Shown piece by piece: positions 17,567-26,739 of a stretch of 64,000 nt of DNA. Under the pieces are notes generated by a model. That model made no database searches. It was not told the origin of the DNA and was given only the letters and a program-made list of their open reading frames with translations. The position numbers and the translations under genes were made by a program. Position 1 is the first letter of the stretch; each line of letters starts with the position of its first letter. The stretch comes from Caldithrix abyssi DSM 13497 (GTDB lineage: Bacteria; Calditrichota; Calditrichia; Calditrichales; Calditrichaceae). The DNA is taken from NCBI RefSeq assembly GCF_001886815.1, contig NZ_CP018099.1:4710501-4774500 (forward strand), read 5' to 3'.

Positions 17567-17827
17567 ATGGATGCGAAAAAAAACAAATTCGACCACTTAA
17601 AACTCTACTGCCGAAAATTAGGGCACGACATAACCTTTTCCTATTGCCGTCATGAAAACTTCGGCAAGCTTTGTTCAAAGGTGCGCGACTGCTGGTTCGA
17701 AACCCTGCCCATCGATGAATATTTGAACGCCCATTACCAGCCAGAAGAGCTGACTCATCTCTTCCAGCCGCCCAGGCCCAAAATCCTCAGCATTTACGAA
17801 CTAATCCAGAAAGCCCAGCAAAAATAA
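17567..17827 (+). CDS. Small Cys/His-rich hypothetical protein
   Basis: An 86-residue protein preceded by an AGGAG site 10 nt from the ATG and followed by a strong terminator, so it is a real monocistronic gene. Four cysteines (YCRKLGHDITFSYCRH, then GKLCSKVRDCW) with nearby His residues suggest a small metal-binding or structural Zn domain. I recall similar short proteins with a LYCRxLGHxxxFSYCR pattern in other anaerobes but know no assigned function. There is no signal peptide or membrane segment. Confidence 0.82.
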   Translation: MDAKKNKFDHLKLYCRKLGHDITFSYCRHENFGKLCSKVRDCWFETLPIDEYLNAHYQPEELTHLFQPPRPKILSIYELIQKAQQK

Positions 17828-17828
17828 A

Positions 17829-17855
17829 AAACCCCGGGCCAGCCGGGGTTTAAAA
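17829..17855. terminator. Bidirectional intrinsic terminator
   Basis: AAACCCCGG and CCGGGGTTT flank a 5-nt loop (GCCAG), with A-rich sequence on one side and T-rich on the other. It can serve both the small plus-strand gene ending at 17827 and the minus-strand peptidase gene ending at 17859. Confidence 0.88.
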
Positions 17856-17858
17856 ATT

Positions 17859-19754
17859 TTACTTTTCTGTTTCTTCAAGTAATTTTTCAATCTCATCCAT
17901 AATGCGATTCATTTTGGCAAAGGCCTGTTCGTAAGGCAGCTTGGTGGTCATATCCACGCCCACTTTTTGCAGAATGGGAATGGCGTAATCCGAGCTGCCG
18001 GCGCTTAAAAATTCTTTTACGTATTTATCGGCCATGGGCTTGCCTTCTTTCATTATTTTTTCAGAAAGCGCCGTGGAAGCGCAAAGCGAGGTTGCGTATT
18101 GAAAAACGTAAAAGTTGTAGTAAAAGTGTGGAATGTAGGCCCATTCGATGCCGTACAAGTCTTCAATTTTAGTCACCGCATCGTGTCCGTAATACTTTTT
18201 GAGAATATCCAGGTAAATTCTGGAAAGCTTATCGCCGGTTAGCGCTTCGCCCTTTTCTACCAGTTCATGAATTTTTAACTCAAATTCAGCAAATTGCGTT
18301 TGACGAAATAGCGTGGTACGAAACGTTTCCAGCTGGTTGCCAAGAATGGACAGCCGTTTTTTAGGATCGTCAATCTTTTTTAAAACGTGGTTTACCAGCA
18401 GCGCCTCATTGCAGGTAGAAGCCACTTCCGCCAGAAAGATCGGATACTGGGCGTTAATAAAATGCTGGTTTTTATTGGAAAAATAGCTGTGCATGGTATG
18501 GCCCAGCTCGTGCGCCAGAGTGCTGACATCTTCATATTTCCCCATGAAATTCATTAAAATATAAGGATGCACATCGTAGGCCGCACCGGAAGAATAGGCG
18601 CCGGAACGTTTGCCCGTGTTGGGGAACATATCAATCCAGCGTTCATTGAAAGCTTTTTTCAAAACGTCCTCATACTCGTCGCCCAGAGGTTCCAGAGCTT
18701 CCAGAATCAAATCCTCCGCCTCATCTACGGAATAGGTTAAGTCCACCTTTGGCACCAGAGGCGCGTACATGTCGTAATAATGCAGTTCGTCCACGCCCAG
18801 CATTTTTTTGCGCAGTTTTAAATAGCGGTGTAAGGTGGGCAGATTCTCATTCACGCTTTCGATTAAATTCATGTAAACCGAAGTAGGAATATTATTGGGC
18901 GTTAAGGCCGCTTCCAGACAGGAATCATATTTGCGCACCGTTTTGTAGAATAAATCTTTTTTTAATTGACTGTACAAATCCGTCCCAAAGGTTCTTTCAA
19001 ACTGCTTGTAGGCGCCAAAGAACTGCTCAAAAACCTTTATTCGCAGATCGCGATTGTCATCGGCGCGGTAAAGGGTGTAGGTGGCGTCGTCCAGTTTTAC
19101 AGTTTTGCCGTCGGGCAGGGTAATTTCCGGCCGGGGCATATCTGCGTTTTTAAAGATACCGTAGATATCATAAGGCGTGTCGCTCATTAATCCGGCATGG
19201 GCAATGATTTTTTCTTCCTGGGGAGAAAGAGTGTGCGGCTTCATCCTTTGAATATTGTCGATGTATTGACGATAAACCGCCAGTTTGGGATTTTCTTTAA
19301 AAAACTTATCTATCACATCCTGCGGGATGGATAAAATTTCCGGCTCGATAAAGGACATGGCGGCTGACAGTTTGTTTCCGACCTGGCTGATTTCCTGCCG
19401 CATGGCCATGGGTCCCGATTCCCGGGTATCCTGATCCGAAAGCCGTGAGGCGTATGCCGACAATTTGTAGTAACGTTTTAACACGTCGGTCATAAAATCC
19501 AGGCACTGTTGCAGGGTTTGCGCCGATGTGGCTAACTTTCCCTGATAGTTTTTAAATTCAGGGATAAGGGCCTCAACCGCTTCTCTTTCTTTTGCCCATT
19601 CCGCCTGGCTGGCAAACAACGGAGTTAAATCCCATTTGTATTTCTCAGGAATCTGATCGCGGCTTTCATAGGTTTTTCCCTGATCGCCGGCCATCAAATT
19701 TGATCCAAAAAGCAATGTTAATGCCATCACTAAAACTCCCGCTTTTTTTAACAT
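17859..19754 (-). CDS. pepF: Secreted oligoendopeptidase F (M3B metallopeptidase)
   Basis: A 631-residue zinc peptidase of the M3 family. The catalytic HELGH motif starts at about residue 415 in STLAHELGHTMHSYFS, with the third ligand Glu in the following helix (FLAEVASTCNEA). An N-terminal signal peptide (residues 1-22, ending near LMAGDQG) is unusual, since most PepF enzymes are cytoplasmic; here peptide trimming would occur in the periplasm or outside. The rest of the length matches PepF. The ATG has an AGGAG site. It is a single-gene unit with a shared terminator. Confidence 0.95.
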   Translation of the reverse strand: MLKKAGVLVMALTLLFGSNLMAGDQGKTYESRDQIPEKYKWDLTPLFASQAEWAKEREAVEALIPEFKNYQGKLATSAQTLQQCLDFMTDVLKRYYKLSAYASRLSDQDTRESGPMAMRQEISQVGNKLSAAMSFIEPEILSIPQDVIDKFFKENPKLAVYRQYIDNIQRMKPHTLSPQEEKIIAHAGLMSDTPYDIYGIFKNADMPRPEITLPDGKTVKLDDATYTLYRADDNRDLRIKVFEQFFGAYKQFERTFGTDLYSQLKKDLFYKTVRKYDSCLEAALTPNNIPTSVYMNLIESVNENLPTLHRYLKLRKKMLGVDELHYYDMYAPLVPKVDLTYSVDEAEDLILEALEPLGDEYEDVLKKAFNERWIDMFPNTGKRSGAYSSGAAYDVHPYILMNFMGKYEDVSTLAHELGHTMHSYFSNKNQHFINAQYPIFLAEVASTCNEALLVNHVLKKIDDPKKRLSILGNQLETFRTTLFRQTQFAEFELKIHELVEKGEALTGDKLSRIYLDILKKYYGHDAVTKIEDLYGIEWAYIPHFYYNFYVFQYATSLCASTALSEKIMKEGKPMADKYVKEFLSAGSSDYAIPILQKVGVDMTTKLPYEQAFAKMNRIMDEIEKLLEETEK

Positions 19755-20052
19755 TTTATTCTCCTTTTTGCTTAGTAAAACCCGATGAATTGAAACAAAA
19801 AATTTAATAAAAAATATTAAAATAAAAAATAAATTCTGCCAATTAGTGTTGATTTATTGAAAGATTCTCTATATCTTTACACAATCTTACTACTCAGGTT
19901 AATTATTTTTATTCGTTTAATCCTTCTTTTACACTGAACGCCTTTTTAGGTTGAAGCCATTTATTTTGGCATTTTTTAGACAGGGATGTCGAGGCAGATT
20001 GTTTAATTATTTTTAATCCGACAGTTCGGGCACTTATCTTCTGGAGGTAAGG

Positions 20053-23000
20053 ATGGTTAACAAAATTATCCTTGGCATTTTTATTTGTGTTATTTCCGTT
20101 CTGGGCAATATTCAGCAAAAGCTGATTGAAGCCAGAGCGGCAGAACGTAACCATGATTATTCGGCAGCGATAAAACTGTACCAACAAGTCCTGATGGCTG
20201 AGTTTACTTCCAAAGAGGCATGGCAGGGGCTGCTGCGCACCGAAGCGGCAAAAGAAGTTCAGGCTTTAAAGCTTCCCCGGGACAGCGATACCTGGAGCCA
20301 CCAGGCCGGCAAAATATATTTAAAATACTATCAATATCCTACTGCCATTCACTTTTTGCAAAAAGCCTATCAGACGCAAAAAAAGCAAAATTACCTCTTT
20401 GACCTGGCCACCGCTTATTTAAAAGCGGGCTTTAACAACAAATGTATTTCCATTCTAAACGCCGAGGCCCAAAAGCATTCCAATGACGGGCTGTACTTAA
20501 AAGGGATTGCCGAATTTTACTTTAAAAACCGCCTTTATGGGCAGGCGGCAAAATTTTTTGAGCAAAGCCTGAAATTTAAGATTCAAAGCGACACGCTCTA
20601 CACGCAATACGCCCGTTGCCTGGAAAACCTCGGTCGTTTAGAAGAGGCTGAAAAACTTTTCGAAAAAGGCGTTAAACAATTCAAAACGCCCTTTATTTAC
20701 ACCGAATTCACGCGTTTTTTTATTCGCGCCAATCAATTTGAAAAAGCGCTAAAAATTGCAGAAAAATCCGAAGATGAATTTAACACCGTTGAAGTCTATC
20801 TAAAATTGAAAGGGCGTCCGGCGGTCATTGAATACTTTCGTCAACTTCAAAAAAAGAATCCGTACCATCTGGCTTATTACATCTGGATTGCAGAGCTTTA
20901 CTCACTGGAACAACAATACCAACAGGCCGAAAAGGTTTTAAAAGAAGGACTGATCCGCTTTCCCACCAACGAGCAGATGTGGGAATCGCTGGCAAAAGTT
21001 TATACAAACCTTGAAGAATTTGACCGCGCGCTGGATGTTTACAAAAAACGATTGCCGCAAAATACGCCCAATCTCAAGCAACAACTTCGGTTGTACTTGC
21101 TAAAAAAAGACCTGAAAAACGCTCAAAAGATCATCAATCAATTAAAAACGCAAAAGGCTCTGTCTGACCAGGAACTGGCCGGAATGTATGAAAAGAACTT
21201 TCCTGTGAAGGCCGAAGAAATTTACAGCGCGCTTTTAAAGACCACTCCGCAAGATGCTCGCCTTTTAAATCAGTATTTCAACTTTCTAAAAAAACAGAGA
21301 AATTATGACCGGGCCATTCATCTCGTATTGCAACATGCCCCCCAAAATGTCTCCTGGCTGATCCAGAACGGTTCGGCCATTTTACGCTTTTTGTGTTTAA
21401 ACGGTTATGGCGAAAAGGCGACGGAATTGGCTCACCAATTTATTCTGGCGCAGGAAAACTGGAAGAACATTCTTTCTCCACAGGTTTATCAGCCTTATTT
21501 AACGACGCTGCGCTGGACCGGCGCCAACCGTGAATACTTTGTGTTTCTTGAAATACTGCTGGAATTTGATCCGGACAATCATGCACTCTATCAGGAAATC
21601 GCTCAGTTGTACGAACAAAATGAAAACTGGAAAGAAGCGCTGTATTACTACAGAAAACTATTAAAAGAAAATCCGCACGATGTTTTTTTGCGGTACAAAA
21701 TGGCGACCATGTACGCCAAAATGGATCAACGACAAAGAGGATTGCAGGTTCTGGGCAAAAGCATTTCCACTCAAAAGCGCAGCCCGCTCGAACTCTACTA
21801 TTTATCGCGCTTTTATTATGAGCAGGGCTACTTCGAACAGGCCTTAGCCATTATTAATCAAATAGTGGGCAAAAAGATTTCGCCTGAGGCGTATTTTGAT
21901 GATCCTTATGGCTTTGAGCTTAAAACGGAAATTCTGGAAGCTTCCGGTAAATTAACCGATGCCTTTAACACTCTCGAACAATATGTGCGCGAATTTCCAA
22001 ATGAATTGCAATCTCATCAACTGCTGGCGGAATACCTGTACCGACACGGCGATTTTATGCGCGCTGAGGCCGAGTACAAAAAAATATTCCAATTGAATCC
22101 GCAAAACTTCACCGTGCTGCGCCGCATCGCCCTGTGTATGGTCTATCAAAACAAAGTAAAAGAAGCATACCACTTTCTGGAAGAGCAAATTAAAGCCTCG
22201 CCTTACATTAACGAAGAAGATATTGACTATTACAAAGGTTACGTGGCGCACATCATGAACGATTATCCCACCGCTCTGCGCTACTATCAAACCGCCCTGC
22301 AAAAAAACGCGAATAACTCCCATATTCTGCTGTTACAGGGCATTTTGTACGAAGAAACCGAAGAACTTGAAGCCGCGCTCCGTGTTTTTAAAACGGCCCT
22401 GGCCAGGGACTCCGCCTTTACAAGGTACGACAAGTTAGGCGACATCTACCGTCACATGCATGATTACAAAAAAGCGCTTAATTATTACGCGCTTTACCGA
22501 AATGTCCGTCCGAATGATCTGTCTGTATTTCCCTCCATTGCCATTTGTTACAAAGGCCTGGGCAATGAAGAAGAAATTTACAATTTGATCGGCATGCTGC
22601 AGAGTTTTCCTGAATCGCCAGAGCGCGCCCTGCAAGAAGCACGGCTTTACGAGCTGCTGGAAAACTTTGTCGTTGCCGAAAGAAATTATTTGCGATCCAT
22701 CTTACTGCAGTCTGGCGTTACGCCCGCCTTACGTTCCCTGGCGCAATTGTACATCAAAATGGGTAACTTTCTGGAAGCCGAAGTCTGGACGCGAAAATAC
22801 TTTGAAGCAGCCCCCCAAAGCCCCTACAATATGGATTTAATGGGCGCCTATTACATGGAATCGCAGGACTTTATCTCCGCCGAGTACTGGTTCCGCAAAA
22901 TAAACAACGATATTCCCTGGTACTACTTTGCCCGGAACAATCTGGGGCTGGTTTATTTGCATAAAGGCGACTATCAGAAAGCCAGAGAAATATTGAAAGA

Positions 23001-24834
23001 ACTGAGCGCCACTCACCCCGAGCATTCGGCTTTTCGCCGTAACCTGGCATTATGCGAAATTCGTTTAAACAATCTGTCCGATGCCAACAGTATTTATTCA
23101 AACTTAATCAAAGAGCGGCCTTACAACCTCAAGAACTACATCGAGTACGTCCGCTTTATGCTGTTTTTTAAAAACGATGTGCGCCGAGCCCGCGATGTTT
23201 TAAACAGGGCTTTAAAAATGGCGCCGCACAACAAAGAGCTAAAGGCCCTGGATTATTTACTGATGGCTTACGAAGGCAAGGCCAAGCAGGCCATTAGCGG
23301 ATTGCTTGACTTACAAACCTATTACAACGACAACAACCGCCATGCCCAGGGAACCCTTGCCCTTTACCTGTCTCTGGCCTACGAGAAAAACAAAGATATT
23401 AAAACCAGAAATGAATACCTGGCCATAGCCCAGAAAATGGACCCCAATGATTTTTGGATCGATGAAATTCATGCCAGGAAAGCCATCCCCTTAAAAGTGG
23501 TAGCCATTAGCGAAAAGCCGGAAGTCATTGCCGCCCAGCAAAAGCAGGGATTGATGGATACCTTTCAGAAATATGAAGATCGTTTTACCAGTCTGGAATT
23601 GAATGATCGTTTTAGCCTGTCGCAGGTTTCAACAGAAAAGGTTAAGGAAAAAATTGATAAACAATCCGAGTTTGACGTGAGCATTGCGCCGGACAATTTA
23701 CGCCATACAGCCGGTCTTAAGCTCATTCAGGCGCCTAAAATCATCATTACCGCGCCTAAAGACGGGCACCACACGCGCGCTTCTTCCATCAACGTCGAAG
23801 GCTTTATCACCCAGGGCAAAAAACCTGTGGCCTTCGATTTAAACGGTAAAAAAATTACGGAATATGGCAAGAATGTAAAAATCCAAAAAATGCCGGATCC
23901 TGAAACCTATCCCAACGCCATCCCCTTCCGCGTAACCGATTTTCCCCTCGTCCCTGGCGCCAACTTTTTGACCGTACACGCTAAGTTTAAAGACAACTAC
24001 GAAACACAAAGCACCATCAGAGTGGGCAGAATTGCCAAATTGTTGTACGCCTTTGAAACCATTCCCAAAAGAGCAAAAGGCGTCAATCGCTGGGCGTTGA
24101 TTGTCTCTAACGAAGATTACGAAGACCCACGAATCCAGGACCTGCCCAACGCCCAATATGATGTGGATGCGTTTAAGAGGTTTTTAACCGCATCCAACGG
24201 GTTAGACATTCCGGAAAGCAACATCCTGACACTGTCCCTTTCTACGGGTATTCAACCAACGCGATCGGCGGTAATTGACGGCATCAAAACTATTGCCCGC
24301 TACGTGGAGCCTCAGGACGAGGTGATTATCTTTTACGTGGGTAACGCACTTATTATTAACAACGGTTCCGGTTCGCAACAGAGCTTTACCTTTCTAATGC
24401 AGGACTCTCAGATAGACAAGCTGTACAGCACGGGCATCAATATGGAGTTTTTCCATCTCATTTGTAAATCCATTCCGGCTTACAAAGTCAGTTGTTTTCT
24501 GGAGGCCAATCTTTTTGAGAATAATTCCAACCGTCTGGAAAAATTGACCGCATTGAGTCCCATCAAATTCGATTTTGCGGACAACAACAAAGAGCCTTAC
24601 GTAAACATCCTTATTATGGGCAACGGCCTGACGACGACGCCATCGAATGCCGCAAAACCCAGCCGATTTACTTCTAATTTGATTAAGGCTTTGAAAGGAG
24701 CCGCCGATAGTAACAAAGACAAAAAAATCACTTTTGATGAGATTTTTAATTATTTGAAAGCGCGAATTCGCAACCATGAAATTGTTTTGGGGAACTTTCA
24801 ACACAAAATGACCTTGTTTGGTTTACAAAATTAG
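20053..24834 (+). CDS. Giant periplasmic TPR protein with C-terminal catalytically dead caspase-like domain
   Basis: A 1593-residue protein. A hydrophobic N-terminus (residues 1-19) looks like a signal peptide. Residues about 20-1180 are a long array of TPR-type helical repeats (for example YKKALNYYALYRNVRPNDL). Residues about 1225-1335 form an Ig-like beta domain (IIITAPKDGHHTRASSINVEG). Residues about 1346-1590 match the caspase/metacaspase (C14) fold: RWALIVSNEDYED, LPNAQYDVDAFKRFL, then DEVIIFYVGNALI. Where active proteins have GHG and DACHSG, this one has GNA (about 1429) and EANLFE (about 1483), so His and Cys are both missing. An EF-hand-like DSNKDKKITFDE loop lies near the end. It leads an apparent operon with TolQ- and TolR-like genes. 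Confidence 0.88.
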   Translation: MVNKIILGIFICVISVLGNIQQKLIEARAAERNHDYSAAIKLYQQVLMAEFTSKEAWQGLLRTEAAKEVQALKLPRDSDTWSHQAGKIYLKYYQYPTAIHFLQKAYQTQKKQNYLFDLATAYLKAGFNNKCISILNAEAQKHSNDGLYLKGIAEFYFKNRLYGQAAKFFEQSLKFKIQSDTLYTQYARCLENLGRLEEAEKLFEKGVKQFKTPFIYTEFTRFFIRANQFEKALKIAEKSEDEFNTVEVYLKLKGRPAVIEYFRQLQKKNPYHLAYYIWIAELYSLEQQYQQAEKVLKEGLIRFPTNEQMWESLAKVYTNLEEFDRALDVYKKRLPQNTPNLKQQLRLYLLKKDLKNAQKIINQLKTQKALSDQELAGMYEKNFPVKAEEIYSALLKTTPQDARLLNQYFNFLKKQRNYDRAIHLVLQHAPQNVSWLIQNGSAILRFLCLNGYGEKATELAHQFILAQENWKNILSPQVYQPYLTTLRWTGANREYFVFLEILLEFDPDNHALYQEIAQLYEQNENWKEALYYYRKLLKENPHDVFLRYKMATMYAKMDQRQRGLQVLGKSISTQKRSPLELYYLSRFYYEQGYFEQALAIINQIVGKKISPEAYFDDPYGFELKTEILEASGKLTDAFNTLEQYVREFPNELQSHQLLAEYLYRHGDFMRAEAEYKKIFQLNPQNFTVLRRIALCMVYQNKVKEAYHFLEEQIKASPYINEEDIDYYKGYVAHIMNDYPTALRYYQTALQKNANNSHILLLQGILYEETEELEAALRVFKTALARDSAFTRYDKLGDIYRHMHDYKKALNYYALYRNVRPNDLSVFPSIAICYKGLGNEEEIYNLIGMLQSFPESPERALQEARLYELLENFVVAERNYLRSILLQSGVTPALRSLAQLYIKMGNFLEAEVWTRKYFEAAPQSPYNMDLMGAYYMESQDFISAEYWFRKINNDIPWYYFARNNLGLVYLHKGDYQKAREILKELSATHPEHSAFRRNLALCEIRLNNLSDANSIYSNLIKERPYNLKNYIEYVRFMLFFKNDVRRARDVLNRALKMAPHNKELKALDYLLMAYEGKAKQAISGLLDLQTYYNDNNRHAQGTLALYLSLAYEKNKDIKTRNEYLAIAQKMDPNDFWIDEIHARKAIPLKVVAISEKPEVIAAQQKQGLMDTFQKYEDRFTSLELNDRFSLSQVSTEKVKEKIDKQSEFDVSIAPDNLRHTAGLKLIQAPKIIITAPKDGHHTRASSINVEGFITQGKKPVAFDLNGKKITEYGKNVKIQKMPDPETYPNAIPFRVTDFPLVPGANFLTVHAKFKDNYETQSTIRVGRIAKLLYAFETIPKRAKGVNRWALIVSNEDYEDPRIQDLPNAQYDVDAFKRFLTASNGLDIPESNILTLSLSTGIQPTRSAVIDGIKTIARYVEPQDEVIIFYVGNALIINNGSGSQQSFTFLMQDSQIDKLYSTGINMEFFHLICKSIPAYKVSCFLEANLFENNSNRLEKLTALSPIKFDFADNNKEPYVNILIMGNGLTTTPSNAAKPSRFTSNLIKALKGAADSNKDKKITFDEIFNYLKARIRNHEIVLGNFQHKMTLFGLQN

Positions 24835-24878
24835 CTTTACAGCACAGCGCAGCCATTACTAAAATGGGAGGCATTATA

Positions 24879-26246
24879 ATGGAAAAGCAAAATCCTGCAG
24901 ACCCCGTTTCAACGAAAAGGAAAAGCGCGCTTCGGTCGCTCTCTTTAACCCGCAGCTTGCTTTTAGGCGCCGGGGTGACGCTGGTTGTTTTAATAGGCGT
25001 GTATTACCTTGGTCAGATCAAAGGTTTTGAAAATATACGCGCGCTTTTTTTGGAACGCGGATTCATTCAATACCTGATTACCTTTTTAGGCGCCTGGTCG
25101 TTTTCCATTTCCTTTTTAAAACAGCGAGAAATAAACTGGGAAAAACATAAAGCCGCTGAGACCAAAAAGCATTTTCACTGGACGGTATCGGAAAATGTGG
25201 AGGAAGCGTTAAAAAATATTATCAAAGCGGTGCCGGGCGTTGAACGCACGCGCCTCTTCCAACGCATCCAAAGGGCTTTTAGCGCCTTCCAGAGCGGCAT
25301 GGAAAGCAACGATTTAAGAGACGCCTTACTGGAACAAAGCGACCGGGATTCTGAAAACGTTGAACTCAGCTACACGATTTTACGTGTGCTGGTGGCAGTC
25401 ATCCCTCTTTTAGGTTTTACGGGAACCGTGCTGGGCATCAGTAACGCGGTCGGTAATTTCTCCTCGGTCATTGAAACGGCCCGCGAACTGGAACAGGTGA
25501 CAAGCCATCTGGGCGGCGTGACCACCGGCCTGGCCGTGGCCTTCGACACCACGCTGCTGAGTTTATTGATTACCGTGCCTTTAATGATGTACACCTCCGC
25601 TTTAAAAAAACGCGAAGACGAGCTTTTGCTGGAAATCGACGAGTTCTGCGAATACGAAATTCTTGATCCCATCTTTCAGGAAAAAAGCAAAGAAAAACAT
25701 TTAGTCGATATCATTGAACACCTGGATCAAAAAGTTCTGGAAGACCATGTTGCAGCTCTGACCAAAACAGTCAATGTTTTAAGCGATTTAAACGTAAACA
25801 TTCAAAAACATCAAACCTTATTTGCCGATTCGCTCCAGAAGTACAGCGAAGTTAGTAACGCATTGGTTCAAATCAGCAAAAACCAGGAATTCTGGGCCGA
25901 TCAAATCATGTCGCTGGAAAAAGTAAACAACCACCTGGAAGCCATTTTCTCCTCGCTGAAGGCCCTGCCCGAAGGCATGAAATCCGTTTTACTCAAAACG
26001 CAGGAAAGTTATTACCAGGGCCTTATTAGCGAAATGAACAAAATAATCCAGACCTTTGAAGCCAAAGACAGCAAGACGAGCGAAAAATTAAACGCTTACC
26101 TGACCTACGAAGAAGAGATGCAAAAATCGTTACAACAGACCATGGAAAAAATCCATACCGGCCTGGCAGAGTTAAAGCCGATTTTAGAAAACCTGAACAA
26201 ACCCGTGACCATTACCCTTTCGCATCAATCGACAATCAACAAATAA
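24879..26246 (+). CDS. MotA/TolQ/ExbB-family channel subunit with long C-terminal coiled coil
   Basis: A 455-residue inner-membrane protein. The ATG at 24879 is chosen because GGGAGG lies 7 nt upstream; the ATG at 24864 would precede that site. Four hydrophobic segments (about residues 27-46, 62-80, 167-190 and 216-241) resemble MotA topology. The MotA_ExbB core is clear in VIPLLGFTGTVLGISNAV and TTGLAVAFDTTLLSLLITVP, with D223 inside the last helix. Residues 245-455 are a largely alpha-helical, coiled-coil-rich tail expected in the cytoplasm, much longer than in TolQ. Homologues form proton- or sodium-driven motors. It lies 44 bp after the TPR gene and 16 bp before two TolR-like genes. Confidence 0.9.
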   Translation: MEKQNPADPVSTKRKSALRSLSLTRSLLLGAGVTLVVLIGVYYLGQIKGFENIRALFLERGFIQYLITFLGAWSFSISFLKQREINWEKHKAAETKKHFHWTVSENVEEALKNIIKAVPGVERTRLFQRIQRAFSAFQSGMESNDLRDALLEQSDRDSENVELSYTILRVLVAVIPLLGFTGTVLGISNAVGNFSSVIETARELEQVTSHLGGVTTGLAVAFDTTLLSLLITVPLMMYTSALKKREDELLLEIDEFCEYEILDPIFQEKSKEKHLVDIIEHLDQKVLEDHVAALTKTVNVLSDLNVNIQKHQTLFADSLQKYSEVSNALVQISKNQEFWADQIMSLEKVNNHLEAIFSSLKALPEGMKSVLLKTQESYYQGLISEMNKIIQTFEAKDSKTSEKLNAYLTYEEEMQKSLQQTMEKIHTGLAELKPILENLNKPVTITLSHQSTINK

Positions 26247-26262
26247 GAACTGAGAAAGAACT

Positions 26263-26736
26263 ATGGCCAGGAAACGTTCCGAAGGTTTTTTACCGACATT
26301 ATTTCCTTTTTTAAGCATCTTAACCTGTACGGCAGGCGTGCTTTCTTTTATTATTATTTCCATTAGCGTGGTTTCTCTGTTGGCCCCGAGCATCATGGTC
26401 ACGTCAAGAGATACTACCACAAAAAACCCAAAAAAACCGACCTATGTGGAATGCCATCCGAATTATCTGCTATTAACTCAAACGCAGGATCAAATTCCTT
26501 ATGTTCAGATCGACCAACCGCGTTCGCCCTTTCGCCTTTTTCTGCAACAGATAAAGCAACGGGCAGACAGTACGTACATTGTATTCGCCATTTATCCAGA
26601 AGGCGAACGGACGTTCAGAAGGGCGTACCGCTTAATTAGCGAATTAAACAAACAATTAGCCTTACAGGGCGCTAAAATCGACATCGGATACGAACCATTT
26701 AACAAAACGTGGCATTTACAAGTTGGCAGGGATTAA
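26263..26736 (+). CDS. TolR/ExbD-like protein A (lacks the membrane Asp)
   Basis: A 157-residue protein with a short cytoplasmic N-terminus, one transmembrane helix (about residues 12-40) and a periplasmic domain of about 115 residues ending in an alpha/beta TolR-like pattern (TYIVFAIYPEGERTFRRAYRLISELNKQ). In ExbD/TolR the helix begins with a conserved proton-carrying Asp; here the aligned segment is FPFLSILTCTAGVL, with Ser in that place. The gene sits directly between the TolQ-like gene and the second TolR-like gene. Family assignment rests on size, topology and context more than on strong motifs. Confidence 0.78.
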   Translation: MARKRSEGFLPTLFPFLSILTCTAGVLSFIIISISVVSLLAPSIMVTSRDTTTKNPKKPTYVECHPNYLLLTQTQDQIPYVQIDQPRSPFRLFLQQIKQRADSTYIVFAIYPEGERTFRRAYRLISELNKQLALQGAKIDIGYEPFNKTWHLQVGRD

Positions 26737-26739
26737 CCG

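Noticed and set aside
17859-19754. Caspase-TPR neighbour peptidase as part of the 20-28 kb system
   Set aside because: The peptidase is divergent, ends at its own terminator, and is a common oligoendopeptidase; there is no sign that it belongs to the operon.
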